Shown in pieces: positions 33,495 through 42,329 of a stretch of 64,000 nucleotides of DNA. Source of the stretch: an uncultured Muribaculaceae bacterium (GTDB lineage: Bacteria > Bacteroidota > Bacteroidia > Bacteroidales > Muribaculaceae); contig CAJTOZ010000012.1 of the NCBI GenBank assembly GCA_910578095.1, positions 1 through 64,000 of the forward strand, given 5' to 3'. How positions within the stretch are numbered: position 1 is the first letter of the stretch; each line of letters opens with the position of its first letter. The notes beneath the pieces were generated by a model that ran no database searches, was not told where the DNA came from, and saw only the letters and a list, made by a program, of their open reading frames with translations. Made by a program: the position numbers and the translations under genes.

Positions 33495-34979
33495 TCAACG
33501 GCGTTTTACCGGCGGCTGTTTACCGCCGAAGCATGTGGGCATGGGCGTGGGCGCGGAGGTGCGGAACGGGATAAGCGGCAGCCCCATCATATTGTGCACC
33601 TTGCCGACGGCAAAGTTCTTGAAGCAATACCGCACTTCCTTTATTTCACCGGCCTCGGGGCAGGTGATGTGAATATCGCGCGAGGTCAGCCCCTCATAGG
33701 CGGTGGCGGGGTGCCACACACCATCGGCGCCACAGGCTTCAAAGCCTTCAAGGTATTGGTTGGGGGTGAAGCCGTCGTCGGCCCCGGTGAAGCGCAGCGT
33801 GGCTTTGTCGCCATCTACATCCATTTCCTTGAAGCGGGGGTAATTGACAGGCATGCCCTCTATGCCGTAAGCATCGGCGGCGGCCATCCACGACAGACGC
33901 TCGCCTATCTCGCGTTTCTTGCTGGCATGCACATCCTCCACCTCATGGGGATACACCAGATCGGAGGTGCACACTACGGCACTGCGCGGCGTTATGGCTG
34001 CCGCACGGTGTTGCCCCTCGCGGAAAAGGGCCGCATAGTCGGCATCGGGAGCGCCGTAATTCCAGCCGGGGAGCTCCACAAAGTAGAATGGCAACTCGCC
34101 CAGCCCCCACAGCTCGCGCCAATGCTGCACCATGTCGCGCTGACGCTTGGGATATTCCTCATGCTGGCCCACATTGCTCTCGCCCTGATTCCACAGGAAT
34201 CCTTTTATGGTGTAGCGGTGCAGGGGGAGCAGCATGGAATTGTACCGCACCGCGGCGCGATGCCACTCATCCACTTTTTTCGTCCCGTCCTTCTCGGCTT
34301 GCACGTCCTCGCCCTCCAGAGCGTTGACCATATCTTCGGGCATCCAGCTTTCGAGCCTGGAGCCACCGTAGGAGCAGGATATCACACCCACAGGCACGCC
34401 GAGGATATCCGAAAGCGAAGAGGCGAAGAAGTAGGCCAGCGCGCTGAATTCGCCGGCATTGGCCGGTTTGCTTTCTTTCCATGCGCCGGCTGTCTCGCGC
34501 TGAGGCTCATAGTCGCCGGTCTTTGGCACTGTGGCCACACGCACTCCCGGCGTGGAGCCGCTATAGGCGATGGCACGTCCGCCACCTTCCACAGGCTGTG
34601 TGAAAAAGCCGCGCAGAGGCATCTCCATATTGCTCTGGCCGGAGCAGAACCACACCTCGCCGATGAGCACATTGCCAAGGGTGATGTCGGAGCCGTCGCC
34701 GGAGATTCGGACAGAATGCGGGGCAAAAGTAGCCGCAGGAGTGGGCAGCGTGAGCTCCCACAACCCATCGGCACCGGCGGTAGCGCTTGCTGTCTGTCCG
34801 GAAGGCATCCACGAGGCGGAGGCGCTGATTTCGGCGCCGGGCGTGGCCCAGCCCCACAGGCGGGCGTCGGTCTGCTGCTGAAGCACCATATTGTCGCCTA
34901 CGATATCGGGCAGATGTATCTCGGCCACGGCTGCCGATGCCGCAAGAGATGCGGCAGCGAATAAAAGCGTACGTTTCAT
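33495..34979 (-). CDS. SGNH-type acetylesterase (sialate O-acetylesterase-like family)
   Basis: The 494-residue secreted protein has signal peptide MKRTLLFAAASLAASAAVA. An N-terminal beta domain (LPDIVGDNMVLQQQTDARLWGWATPG) precedes the SGNH hydrolase domain. The nucleophile Ser lies in VWFCSGQSNMEMPL, block III in FLWNQGESNVGQHEEYPKR, and the catalytic Asp/His in EVEDVHASKKREIGERL. Although the family is named for sialate esterases, Bacteroidetes members also de-acetylate mannan and xylan. Lying between two GH5 enzymes, this one probably removes acetyl groups from mannan. Its start overlaps the stop of the GH5_2-like gene by four bases (ATGA), showing translational coupling. Confidence 0.85.
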   Translation of the reverse strand: MKRTLLFAAASLAASAAVAEIHLPDIVGDNMVLQQQTDARLWGWATPGAEISASASWMPSGQTASATAGADGLWELTLPTPAATFAPHSVRISGDGSDITLGNVLIGEVWFCSGQSNMEMPLRGFFTQPVEGGGRAIAYSGSTPGVRVATVPKTGDYEPQRETAGAWKESKPANAGEFSALAYFFASSLSDILGVPVGVISCSYGGSRLESWMPEDMVNALEGEDVQAEKDGTKKVDEWHRAAVRYNSMLLPLHRYTIKGFLWNQGESNVGQHEEYPKRQRDMVQHWRELWGLGELPFYFVELPGWNYGAPDADYAALFREGQHRAAAITPRSAVVCTSDLVYPHEVEDVHASKKREIGERLSWMAAADAYGIEGMPVNYPRFKEMDVDGDKATLRFTGADDGFTPNQYLEGFEACGADGVWHPATAYEGLTSRDIHITCPEAGEIKEVRYCFKNFAVGKVHNMMGLPLIPFRTSAPTPMPTCFGGKQPPVKRR

Positions 34980-35929
34980 CGGTTGCGTTTAAGATAGTGT
35001 TTCACAAGCACCGCCCAGGGTTTCAGATCGCTGTCGCTCCACTCCATGCCATTGGAAGCGGCCGACGGGCGCAGCATGGAGCATGTCTCATCTTTGTCGC
35101 TGATGCTCCATGCTATCCACGATATACCGTTGCGGTCGGCATACTGCATCCATTCGTCCCACTCTTTCGGATTGATCACACCATCGCCGGTGTGCTCCAT
35201 CGAGGCACATTCACTCATTATCAGCGGCAGCCCGAGCGAGCGGGCATAGTCGGCTTTGTCGCGGAGCCATTGGGTGTGCGTGGTAGCATAGTAGTGGAGG
35301 GAGTAGAGCAGATTGTCTATACCCTGTATCTGATCCTCGGCGGCTTTATCCACTTCCTGATCCCAGCGGGGCGTGGGCACCACGATGATGCCATCGGGGT
35401 CGAGAGCGCGTATCACGGGAATCAGCTCTTCCGCATATGCTTTGCATTCCGACCAGGGCACCTCCGTAGGTTCATTCCATATCTCATACATCACGTTGGG
35501 CAGATTACCGTACTTACCGGCCACATGCGTGAAAAAGCGCTTGGCATCGGCAAGCTTGTTGGGATGACTGTGGAAGTCGACGAGCACATAAGCGCCGTTG
35601 CGCACAGCGCCGCCAACTATAGAATCCACCACGGCGTAGGCCGCCACGCTGTCGCAGTCGAAGCCGCTGTCGAGATGCGCCACACCCACTGAGCAGCGCA
35701 CCACATCGGCTCCCCAGTCGCGGGTGAGACGCTCTACGGTACCACCGTTGTAGAAACGCGGCCACATATTGTGCCACCCCATGCTCACACCGCGCAACTG
35801 CACGGGCTGCCCGGCGGCATCCACCAGCTGCGTGCCTTCCACGCGCAACTGCCCGTGGCGTTCAACGGGTGTCTGCGCGGCAGCTGTGAGGGCGATAGCG
35901 GCCAATACGCCGCAAAGTACTTTTCTCAT
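34976..35929 (-). CDS. GH5 subfamily 2-like endoglucanase
   Basis: A secreted 317-residue glycoside hydrolase with signal peptide MRKVLCGVLAAIALTAAA. The start motif LRVEGTQLVDAAGQPVQLRGVS and the MGWHN, FHSHP and LHYYATTH patterns are those of GH5_2 cellulases. The acid/base Glu153 lies in VMYEIWNEPTEVPW and the nucleophile Glu240 in LIMSECASMEHTGDG. It is short, being a bare catalytic domain. In this operon it would cut glucose-containing stretches of glucomannan or related beta-glucan. It follows the mannose-6-phosphate isomerase by 20 bases and overlaps the esterase gene by four. Specificity between cellulose and glucomannan cannot be told from sequence. Confidence 0.88.
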   Translation of the reverse strand: MRKVLCGVLAAIALTAAAQTPVERHGQLRVEGTQLVDAAGQPVQLRGVSMGWHNMWPRFYNGGTVERLTRDWGADVVRCSVGVAHLDSGFDCDSVAAYAVVDSIVGGAVRNGAYVLVDFHSHPNKLADAKRFFTHVAGKYGNLPNVMYEIWNEPTEVPWSECKAYAEELIPVIRALDPDGIIVVPTPRWDQEVDKAAEDQIQGIDNLLYSLHYYATTHTQWLRDKADYARSLGLPLIMSECASMEHTGDGVINPKEWDEWMQYADRNGISWIAWSISDKDETCSMLRPSAASNGMEWSDSDLKPWAVLVKHYLKRNR

Positions 35930-35949
35930 ATTATAAATAAAGTGTGTGT

Positions 35950-36924
35950 TTATTTGATAGTAATGACAAGAAGCGCACCGGCGGAATGCACGCTATGCTG
36001 GGGCGCTGCAGCGGCAAGCATGGCTGTGGTGCCGCGTCCCATGTGTGTGTGCGTGCCGTCGGGACCGGTGATCTCCGCCGGGCCGCCAACGGCCATAAGT
36101 ATTGTAAAACTGTCGGGATTTCCGCCCACTTCGACTGTTCCGCCGGCCACATAATCGACATTGAAATAGCGGCAGCTGACAGCGCCGGGGGTCGTACTGT
36201 CGTAACGGCGTGCCGTAGGCTCTACGGGATTGGGGAAGCGGTAGTCTATGGCATCGGCGGCGAGCTCGGTGTGAAGCTCGCGCGGACGGCCGTCGGCATC
36301 CAGACGCCCGTAGTCGTACACACGGTAGGTGATATCGCTTGTCTGCTGCACTTCAGCTATCAGCGTACCGGCCCCTATCGCATGCAACGTGCCTGCGGGA
36401 ATGAAATAAAACTGTCCGGCCTCGGCCTCATGGGCGCCTATGCGCTCCATGATGGAGCCATCGGCGGCGGCAGCGGGATATTCCTCGCGTGAAAGGGGAG
36501 CTTGCAGACCGCTGTAGATATGGCTGCCGGGCTTGGCTGCGACCACATACCACATTTCCGTCTTGCCGGGCGAATTATGGCGCTCGGCGGCAAGAGCATC
36601 ATCGGGATGCACCTGCACCGACAGATCGCGCTGCGCATCTATCAGTTTTATCAGCAGAGGAAACGTGGAGCCAAAACGCTCGGCGGCCACACGACCGGTG
36701 AAATCCACGCCATAGCGTGCCATCAGCTCACATATATTCACACCTGCGAGCGGGCCCTCGGCCACAACGCTCTCATGTCCCGGGACAGCCGAGATCTCCC
36801 AGCTTTCGCCCACTTTCTCGAGATCTATGCGCTCGCCCTTGAGGGCAGCGATGGCATCGCCGCCCCATATCACGGATTTATAATAAGGTTTGAAAAAAAT
36901 CGGTTTGAAAAGTTCGTTTTTCAT
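35950..36924 (-). CDS. manA: Mannose-6-phosphate isomerase, class I
   Basis: Cytoplasmic zinc enzyme that interconverts mannose-6-phosphate and fructose-6-phosphate, the entry of mannan-derived mannose into glycolysis. The 324-residue length suits the short class I enzymes of Bacteroidetes and Firmicutes. It shows FFKPYYKSVIWGGDAIAAL at the N-terminus, the zinc-site motif VQVHPDDALAAERHNSPGKTEMWYV (key residues H-P-D-D and E-M-W-Y), FIPAGTLHAIGAGTLIAEVQQTSDITYRVYDYGR (key: H-A-I-G...E-x-Q-Q-x-S-D), and no signal peptide. The start overlaps the GH36 stop by four bases (ATGA). Placement of a cytoplasmic metabolic gene among secreted mannan enzymes confirms the mannan theme. The needed phosphomannomutase is not in the window. 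Confidence 0.94.
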   Translation of the reverse strand: MKNELFKPIFFKPYYKSVIWGGDAIAALKGERIDLEKVGESWEISAVPGHESVVAEGPLAGVNICELMARYGVDFTGRVAAERFGSTFPLLIKLIDAQRDLSVQVHPDDALAAERHNSPGKTEMWYVVAAKPGSHIYSGLQAPLSREEYPAAAADGSIMERIGAHEAEAGQFYFIPAGTLHAIGAGTLIAEVQQTSDITYRVYDYGRLDADGRPRELHTELAADAIDYRFPNPVEPTARRYDSTTPGAVSCRYFNVDYVAGGTVEVGGNPDSFTILMAVGGPAEITGPDGTHTHMGRGTTAMLAAAAPQHSVHSAGALLVITIK

Positions 36925-39128
36925 TTCTTTTTCAATTGAAGTACGCGGCTGCTGTAGTCACTTTTCTTGCTCCATTCCACATTGTGCTGCTCAGGCATCT
37001 CCAGGCCGTTGGCCATAAGATAGCGGCCGGTGAAGGCCTTGCCCTCGAAGGGCAGCGGCTCCACATCTATACGGTTGAGCTCATGCACCGTATATGTGGC
37101 GTCCGGGTCGAGACCTGCCATGGGCACACGCGGAAGTTGCGGATTCACATCATTGTTGAGACGCCACCAATAGTACACGGCTTCGTCCTTGGCCGGATTC
37201 ACATACATCAGCGATGCCGCCCCTTTACCATCGTAGGGTGAGAGCAGGCGGTAGAGATCGCCCTGCTGCACCGTGGGGCGCACCTGTTTGTACTCGGCTA
37301 TGGCCTTGCGGCACTGTTCTATTTCATCGGCGGTCATATTCTTGGGCTGTATCTCCATGCCGAGGCGGCCGCTCATGGCCACATCCGTGCGGAATTTCAG
37401 CGGGATGATACGCTGTGTCTGGTGGTTGGGCGATGCGCTGATGTGCGAGGCCATGGCCACAGCGGGGAAGAAGTGGCTCGTGCCCCATTGCATATAAACG
37501 CGCTGCACGGCATCTGTATTGTCGCTCACCCAGAATTCATCAAACCAAGGCAACACGCCCCAGTTGGCACGGCCGCCACCGCTGGCGCAGGCCTGGATGG
37601 TCACATCGGGATATTTCGCGCGTATGCGGTCGAGCGTTTTGGCCAATCCGCGGTGGAAGTCTATGAGCAGATGCGACTGGTTGTCGGCCGACAGATACTG
37701 CGAGCCGTGGTTCATCACGGGAGCATTCGAATCCCACTTTATATAATCTATCTCAGGATACTTTGTCAGCAGGGTGTCCACCACCTCAAACACGAGGTCC
37801 TGCACTTTCGGGTTCGACATATCCAGCACCAGCTGTGTGCCGCCACGTCCCTGCACGGGTTCGCGGTTGGTAGGCTTGATCACATATTCGGGATGCGCCT
37901 CATAGAGTTCGCTGAGGCTATTGGTCATCTCAGGCTCTATCCAGATGCCGAAACGTATACCGTTTTTCTTGGCAGTGGCGCACAGGCCGGCTATGCCCGA
38001 GGGCAGTTTGCGGGTATCCACCACCCAGTCGCCCAACGATGTCGAGTCGTTGTTGCGGGGATATTTGGAGCCGAACCAGCCATCGTCCATCACAAAAAGC
38101 TCGCCGCCCATACCGGCGATATCGGCCATCATCTGGCCCATACCCTCCTCGTTGATGTCGAAGTACACGCCTTCCCACGAGTTAAGGAGTATCTTGCGCA
38201 GCTCCGTGCCGTGGGCCAGACGATGCTCGCGGCCCCATTTATGGAAATTGCGGCTCACCCCACCCTTGCCCTCGGCACTGTAGGTCAGCGCCAGAGGAGG
38301 AGTGGCGAAGCGCTCGCCTTTCTTCAGATTGTAGGTGGAGTTGTCCTCATTGATACCGGCGAAAAACTCATGATAATCATTGTCGCCGGTGTCGATGCGC
38401 AGGCGGTAGTTGCCGCTGTAGCACAGCGCGGCGCCTATCGTACGTCCGGCCTGCTCCTGAGGTTTGCCGTCGAGGCTGAACATCACCTCGGCGTGGGCCG
38501 TGTGGCTGTTGCGGCCGCCGTCCTTATTCTTGATCACAGTCATGCCATGCTGCACGGGGCGCTCCTCCACGCGGCCCTCGTTGGCCCATGTGCCGTAGAG
38601 CGATGTCAGGTACACATCGTTGCGGCGCACCGGCAGATAGCCGGAGGCAAACTCGCGCAACTGCACCGTGCCTTTGCCGCGGTTCACAGCCTCGGCCCAT
38701 GTCTCTATCACATCCGCTCCGGGGTAAGTGCGGTAATTGATGTCGATACCGAAGGGATAGTGCTTGTCGGCCATGCTTACGGTGACCACGCGGGCACCAT
38801 CGGGCTGCGTGCTTTCGCTCACACCCGTGACGCCCATGTCAAGCGTCATATTGCCATCGGGATGCGTCACGCTCATCGCCGTCTCCCGGTGTGATGTCAT
38901 GCCGTACACGGGATAGGCGTCCATGGCAGGAGCGCCGGCCGAGGAAAGAGCATCGGCGTCGGCATCGGTGAGGCGGTCGCCATAATACATAAATTTCAGA
39001 GGATTGCCTTGTGTGGCTTCAAGTACCAGAGATGTCGAAGGTGTCGACACATGCAGGGTCTCCGCCTGCGCGGCCATAGGTATGGAAGCCGCCAAAAGCA
39101 GAACCAACTTGCTATAGGAAAGGGTCAT
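36921..39128 (-). CDS. Secreted GH36 alpha-galactosidase
   Basis: Removes alpha-1,6-galactosyl side groups from galactomannan and from raffinose-type oligosaccharides. The 735-residue protein has signal peptide MTLSYSKLVLLLAASIPMAAQA. An N-terminal beta-supersandwich (about 25-340) is followed by the barrel. The start of the catalytic domain is LLNSWEGVYFDINEEGM, with MDDGWFGSKYPRN. The nucleophile Asp is in YIKWDSNAPVMN, and the acid/base Asp in WVSDNTDAVQR after ASGGGRANWGVLPWFDEFW (partly quoted). It is the first gene of the second mannan operon, with a full promoter 115 bases upstream (39243-39274) and a divergent AraC regulator beyond. The gene indicates that the target includes galactomannan. 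Confidence 0.93.
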   Translation of the reverse strand: MTLSYSKLVLLLAASIPMAAQAETLHVSTPSTSLVLEATQGNPLKFMYYGDRLTDADADALSSAGAPAMDAYPVYGMTSHRETAMSVTHPDGNMTLDMGVTGVSESTQPDGARVVTVSMADKHYPFGIDINYRTYPGADVIETWAEAVNRGKGTVQLREFASGYLPVRRNDVYLTSLYGTWANEGRVEERPVQHGMTVIKNKDGGRNSHTAHAEVMFSLDGKPQEQAGRTIGAALCYSGNYRLRIDTGDNDYHEFFAGINEDNSTYNLKKGERFATPPLALTYSAEGKGGVSRNFHKWGREHRLAHGTELRKILLNSWEGVYFDINEEGMGQMMADIAGMGGELFVMDDGWFGSKYPRNNDSTSLGDWVVDTRKLPSGIAGLCATAKKNGIRFGIWIEPEMTNSLSELYEAHPEYVIKPTNREPVQGRGGTQLVLDMSNPKVQDLVFEVVDTLLTKYPEIDYIKWDSNAPVMNHGSQYLSADNQSHLLIDFHRGLAKTLDRIRAKYPDVTIQACASGGGRANWGVLPWFDEFWVSDNTDAVQRVYMQWGTSHFFPAVAMASHISASPNHQTQRIIPLKFRTDVAMSGRLGMEIQPKNMTADEIEQCRKAIAEYKQVRPTVQQGDLYRLLSPYDGKGAASLMYVNPAKDEAVYYWWRLNNDVNPQLPRVPMAGLDPDATYTVHELNRIDVEPLPFEGKAFTGRYLMANGLEMPEQHNVEWSKKSDYSSRVLQLKKK

Positions 39129-39242
39129 ACGTGTGATATGGTTTTAGAAAAGTTACTATACGCATTACGAATTCGCGCCATGCAAAAGCCCGCGCGGGAG
39201 CACATGGACTGGCCCTCCAGCACAGACGCCCGCATGCTTATG

Positions 39243-39274
39243 CAAATATAAGTTTTAAGCCAAACATATACAAA
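39243..39274 (-). promoter_or_regulatory. Promoter of the GH36-led operon
   Basis: On the minus strand, TTTG (39271-39274) and TATATTTG (39243-39250) are 20 bases apart, a full consensus match, 115 bases before the GH36 ATG. A second -7-like TATGTTTG overlaps the spacer at 39261-39268. Confidence 0.75.
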
Positions 39275-39319
39275 AAACACCATTTTTAGTCAATAATCCG
39301 ATAAAAAAGTATCATAATT

Positions 39320-39351
39320 TTTGTTTAATTAAAAATTTAAACATACCTTTG
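39320..39351 (+). promoter_or_regulatory. Promoter of the AraC-family regulator gene
   Basis: TTTG (39320-39323), a 20-base spacer, then TACCTTTG (39344-39351). The ATG follows at 39426, giving a leader of about 65-70 bases. It diverges from the GH36 operon promoter, with 45 bases between the two -33 boxes. Confidence 0.8.
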
Positions 39352-39425
39352 CCCACGTAACACATCTAATACCTTTTCAGAAACCATATCCTTAGACTGA
39401 ACCTCTACCAGAAGCACTTCACATC

Positions 39426-40301
39426 ATGAGCCACACAATCACAGAAATAACACCACTAAGCGACAGCGACTGTTTTTATCTCGTCGACCGCCACAAAACC
39501 ACTTTCGACTACCCCATACACCGCCATGAGGAATACGAACTCAATTTTGTGACCAACTGCGAAGGCGCACGGCGCATCGTAGGCGACAGCATTGAGGAGC
39601 TTTCCACCTACGACCTCGTGCTCGTAGGGCCTGAGATAGAACACGGATGGGAAGACCACAACCACACCGGCGGCGACATGCGCGAGATCACCATCCAGTT
39701 TGCGCCCGACTTCCTCGACGGGTCGTTCCTGAGCAAAACACAGATGAGCAGCCTGCGCACTCTGCTGAACAACTCCAAGACGGGCATCGCATTCCATCTG
39801 CCCGCCATCATGAAGATCTACGACCGGCTCGACGACCTCACTCAGGCCCAACCCGGATTCATTCGCATGCTGCGGCTGCTCGAAGTGCTCTACCACCTCT
39901 CTATCACAAAAGACTACCACCGCCTGTCGTCCACAGCCTTCTCCAACGCCCACACACCCAGCGACTCCAGGCGCATACTCAAAGTGCAGGAGACCATCAA
40001 CCGCGACTACGCCAAACCCATCTATCTCAACGACATGGCCGCGCTCGCAGGCATGACACCCACAGCTTTCAGCCGCTTCTTCAAGCTGCGCACCGGGCGC
40101 ACACTCTCCGAGTATATCATCGATGTGCGCATCGGGCACGCCGCACGCACCCTCGTCGACACATCCAAGACCATTGCCGAAGTGTGCTACGAATGCGGTT
40201 TCAACAACATATCCAATTTCAACCGCATTTTCAAGCGCAAGAAAGGATGCTCGCCCAAGACATTCCGCGAAAGCTACACCAAAACAAAACTCATCGTGTA
40301 A
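39426..40301 (+). CDS. AraC-family transcriptional regulator with cupin sensor domain
   Basis: A cytoplasmic one-component regulator of 291 residues. The N-terminal part is a cupin-like sugar-sensing domain (TTFDYPIHRHEEYELNFVTNCEGARR, key residues H-R-H-E-E-Y-E, about 28-53). The C-terminal part (about 185-285) has two HTH motifs: KPIYLNDMAALAGMTPTAFSRFFKLRTGRT and TIAEVCYECGFNNISNFNRIFKRKKGCSPKTFRE (partly; key phrases MAALAGMTPTAFSRFF and CGFNNISNFNRIFK). It reads away from the GH36 operon, whose promoter it faces, so it is the natural candidate for sensing mannose- or galactose-containing oligosaccharides and controlling that operon, perhaps also the SusC operon. The target is inferred from position. 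Confidence 0.88.
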   Translation: MSHTITEITPLSDSDCFYLVDRHKTTFDYPIHRHEEYELNFVTNCEGARRIVGDSIEELSTYDLVLVGPEIEHGWEDHNHTGGDMREITIQFAPDFLDGSFLSKTQMSSLRTLLNNSKTGIAFHLPAIMKIYDRLDDLTQAQPGFIRMLRLLEVLYHLSITKDYHRLSSTAFSNAHTPSDSRRILKVQETINRDYAKPIYLNDMAALAGMTPTAFSRFFKLRTGRTLSEYIIDVRIGHAARTLVDTSKTIAEVCYECGFNNISNFNRIFKRKKGCSPKTFRESYTKTKLIV

Positions 40302-40313
40302 CACACCATTTTA

Positions 40314-40355
40314 TTTGCATAAATGCGGCGCAATACTTAACTTTGCGCCGCATTT
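40314..40355 (+). promoter_or_regulatory. Promoter of the M48 peptidase gene overlapping a hairpin after araC
   Basis: TTTG (40314-40317), 20 bases, TAACTTTG (40338-40345): a full promoter match 31 bases before the peptidase ATG. The same stretch forms a perfect 13-base hairpin, AAATGCGGCGCAA (40321-40333) with TTGCGCCGCATTT (40343-40355), followed by T, which can end the regulator transcript. Terminator and promoter thus share bases. Confidence 0.7.
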
Positions 40356-40375
40356 TCACTTCAAATTACCAAACC

Positions 40376-41182
40376 ATGAACAAAAACCTTATAAAGTCGG
40401 CCGTCGCAGCCCTCATGCTTGCTATTGCCACCCCCTCTTTCGCCCAGCTCAACCTCAACAAAGCCAAGCTCATAAAGTCCGGAGCGAAAGCCGTGCAGGC
40501 ACTCACCATCACCGACGAACAGATGGCAGCCTACGTAAAAGAATACATCGACTGGATGGACGAGCACAACCCCGTCACTCCTGCCGACAACGAATACACC
40601 AAGCGCCTCACACGCCTCACCGAAGGCCTCACCTCCGTGGAGGGCATTCCCCTCAACTTCAAGGTCTACGACGTCATCGATGTCAACGCTTTCGCATGCC
40701 CCGACGGCAGCGTGCGCGTATTCTCCTCGCTCATGGACATCATGAGCGATGAAGAGCTTCTCGGTGTCATCGGCCATGAAATAGGCCACGTGGCCCACAA
40801 GGACTCCAAAAAGGCATTCAAGCAGTCGCTCCTCACCTCCGCGCTCAAGGATGCCGTAGGCTCCACAGGCAATGTGGCCGCCGCGCTCACCGATTCGCAG
40901 CTCGGAAGCCTCGGCGAGGCACTCGCATCCTCCACCTACTCGCAGAAGCAGGAAAAAGCCGCCGACGACTACGGCTACGAATTCCTCAAAGACCACGGAC
41001 GCAACCCCTGGGCAATGGCCCTCAGCTTCAAGCGCCTCAAAGCCATGCAGGACGAAGCCGGCGCCAAAAAGACAAGCAAAGTCAACCAGCTGTTCTCATC
41101 CCACCCCGACCTCGACCTCCGCATAAAGCGCATGGAAGAGCGCGCGACAAAAGAGGGATTTGAAAACCCCGAAAACAAATAA
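40376..41182 (+). CDS. M48-family metallopeptidase, secreted
   Basis: A zinc peptidase of 268 residues with signal peptide MNKNLIKSAVAALMLAIATPSFA. The catalytic motif HEIGH lies in LLGVIGHEIGHVAHKDSKKAF and the third zinc ligand is the Glu/Asp region EKAADDYGYEFLKDHG. The central NAFACPDGSVRVFSSLMDIM matches the NAxAxPGG-type segment of M48 (here with Asp for Gly). The C-terminal SSHPDLDLRIKRMEE is the usual end of the domain. The family includes BepA- and LoiP-like periplasmic proteases that handle outer-membrane proteins, so a quality-control role is plausible. The start is the ATG at 40376, 31 bases after the promoter; the frame is open much further upstream but antisense to nothing useful. 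A terminator follows at 41211. Confidence 0.9.
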   Translation: MNKNLIKSAVAALMLAIATPSFAQLNLNKAKLIKSGAKAVQALTITDEQMAAYVKEYIDWMDEHNPVTPADNEYTKRLTRLTEGLTSVEGIPLNFKVYDVIDVNAFACPDGSVRVFSSLMDIMSDEELLGVIGHEIGHVAHKDSKKAFKQSLLTSALKDAVGSTGNVAAALTDSQLGSLGEALASSTYSQKQEKAADDYGYEFLKDHGRNPWAMALSFKRLKAMQDEAGAKKTSKVNQLFSSHPDLDLRIKRMEERATKEGFENPENK

Positions 41183-41210
41183 CATCACTATACGGTAAAA
41201 TAGTATCATG

Positions 41211-41241
41211 AAAGCGGAGCCCCCACAGGCCCCGCTTTTTT
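41211..41241 (+). terminator. Terminator of the M48 peptidase gene
   Basis: AAAGCGG-A-GCC and GGC-C-CCGCTTT form a stem with one mismatch, followed by a run of six T. It lies 29 bases past the stop, and its T run merges with the -33 box of the next promoter. Confidence 0.8.
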
Positions 41242-41270
41242 GGCATTCTCAGTATTTAATAGTATCTTTG
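41239..41270 (+). promoter_or_regulatory. Promoter of the galM-rnz-tadA-lpxB operon
   Basis: TTTG (41239-41242), 20 bases, TATCTTTG (41263-41270), then a leader of about 20 bases to the ATG at 41298. Confidence 0.82.
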
Positions 41271-41297
41271 CCAAAAAGATATACACATATAACAGCC

Positions 41298-42329
41298 ATG
41301 AAAGTAGAAACCACCCATAACGGAGACATCACTCTCTACACCCTCACCAACGCCACAGGCGCATCCGTGACACTCTCATCCCTCGGAGCCGCGATAGTGG
41401 CCGTGCGCGTGCCCGACAAGGACGGCAACCTCGACGACGTGGTACTCGGCTACCGCGACCCCGCCGACTACGACAACGACGGACCGTGCGCAGGAAAAAC
41501 ACCGGGACGATACGCCAACCGCATCGCCCTCGGACGCTTCTCCATAGGAGGAAAAGAATATCAGCTCCCGATCAACAACGGGCCCAACTGCTGCCACGGT
41601 GGCAACGGCTTCCAGAACAAGATATGGAACGGACGCTTCATCGGCGACGGCATACGCTTCGACTACACATCGCCCGACGGCGAGGAAGGATTCCCCGGAC
41701 GCGTCGATGCAGCGGTGAGCTACCGATGGAACGACCGCAACGAACTCGCCATCGAATTCAGCGCATCCACCGACGCAAAAACAGTCATCAACCTCACAAA
41801 CCACGCCTATTTCAACCTTGAGGGCCACAACTCCGGAAGCGTGCTACAGCACACACTCCGGCTCAACGCCGACCGCTGGCTACCCACCGACGAAACCCTC
41901 ATCCCCACAGGCGAGATAGCGCCCGTGGCCGACACCCCCATGGACTTCCGCGAAGCCAAGACCCTCGGACGCGACATCCGCGCCGATTTCCCCGCCCTCA
42001 AATACGGCAAAGGCTACGACAACTGCTGGGTGCTCAACGACTGGCAGAAACACCGCCTCACCCACGCCGCCACCCTCACCGCACCACACAGCGGACGAGT
42101 GCTGGAAGTAGACACCACGCAGCCTGCCGTACAGATATACACCGGCAACTGGTTCACCGGCTCATCGCCTGTCAACAAAGACGGACGCGCATACGACGAC
42201 AACGACGGTGTGGCCATCGAATGCCAGGGCATGCCCGACGCTCCCAATCAGCCCGCTTTCCCCTCTCAGATACTCGGCCCCGGCGAGCTCTACACACAGT
42301 TCATAATCTTCCGGTTCAAAACCATCTGA
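41298..42329 (+). CDS. galM: Aldose 1-epimerase (galactose mutarotase)
   Basis: Interconverts the alpha and beta anomers of galactose or glucose, the first step of the Leloir pathway. The product has 343 residues and no signal peptide, so it is cytoplasmic. Catalytic and binding motifs are present: GKTPGRYANRIALGRF, NNGPNCCHGGNGFQNKIW (His), NLTNHAYFNLEGHNSG (catalytic His), PVADTPMDFRE, and the catalytic Glu in GVAIECQGMPDAPNQPAFPS. The ATG at 41298 is preceded by a full promoter and is the correct start; the open frame extends further upstream. It could process galactose freed by the GH36 enzyme encoded nearby, though its cotranscription with housekeeping genes is equally notable. It overlaps rnz by one base. 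Confidence 0.95.
   Translation: MKVETTHNGDITLYTLTNATGASVTLSSLGAAIVAVRVPDKDGNLDDVVLGYRDPADYDNDGPCAGKTPGRYANRIALGRFSIGGKEYQLPINNGPNCCHGGNGFQNKIWNGRFIGDGIRFDYTSPDGEEGFPGRVDAAVSYRWNDRNELAIEFSASTDAKTVINLTNHAYFNLEGHNSGSVLQHTLRLNADRWLPTDETLIPTGEIAPVADTPMDFREAKTLGRDIRADFPALKYGKGYDNCWVLNDWQKHRLTHAATLTAPHSGRVLEVDTTQPAVQIYTGNWFTGSSPVNKDGRAYDDNDGVAIECQGMPDAPNQPAFPSQILGPGELYTQFIIFRFKTI

Noticed and set aside
33495..34979. Sialic-acid catabolism gene
   Set aside because: The family name suggests sialate, but no other sialic-acid genes are near. The gene is coupled to mannan and glucan hydrolases, so another acetylated glycan is more likely.
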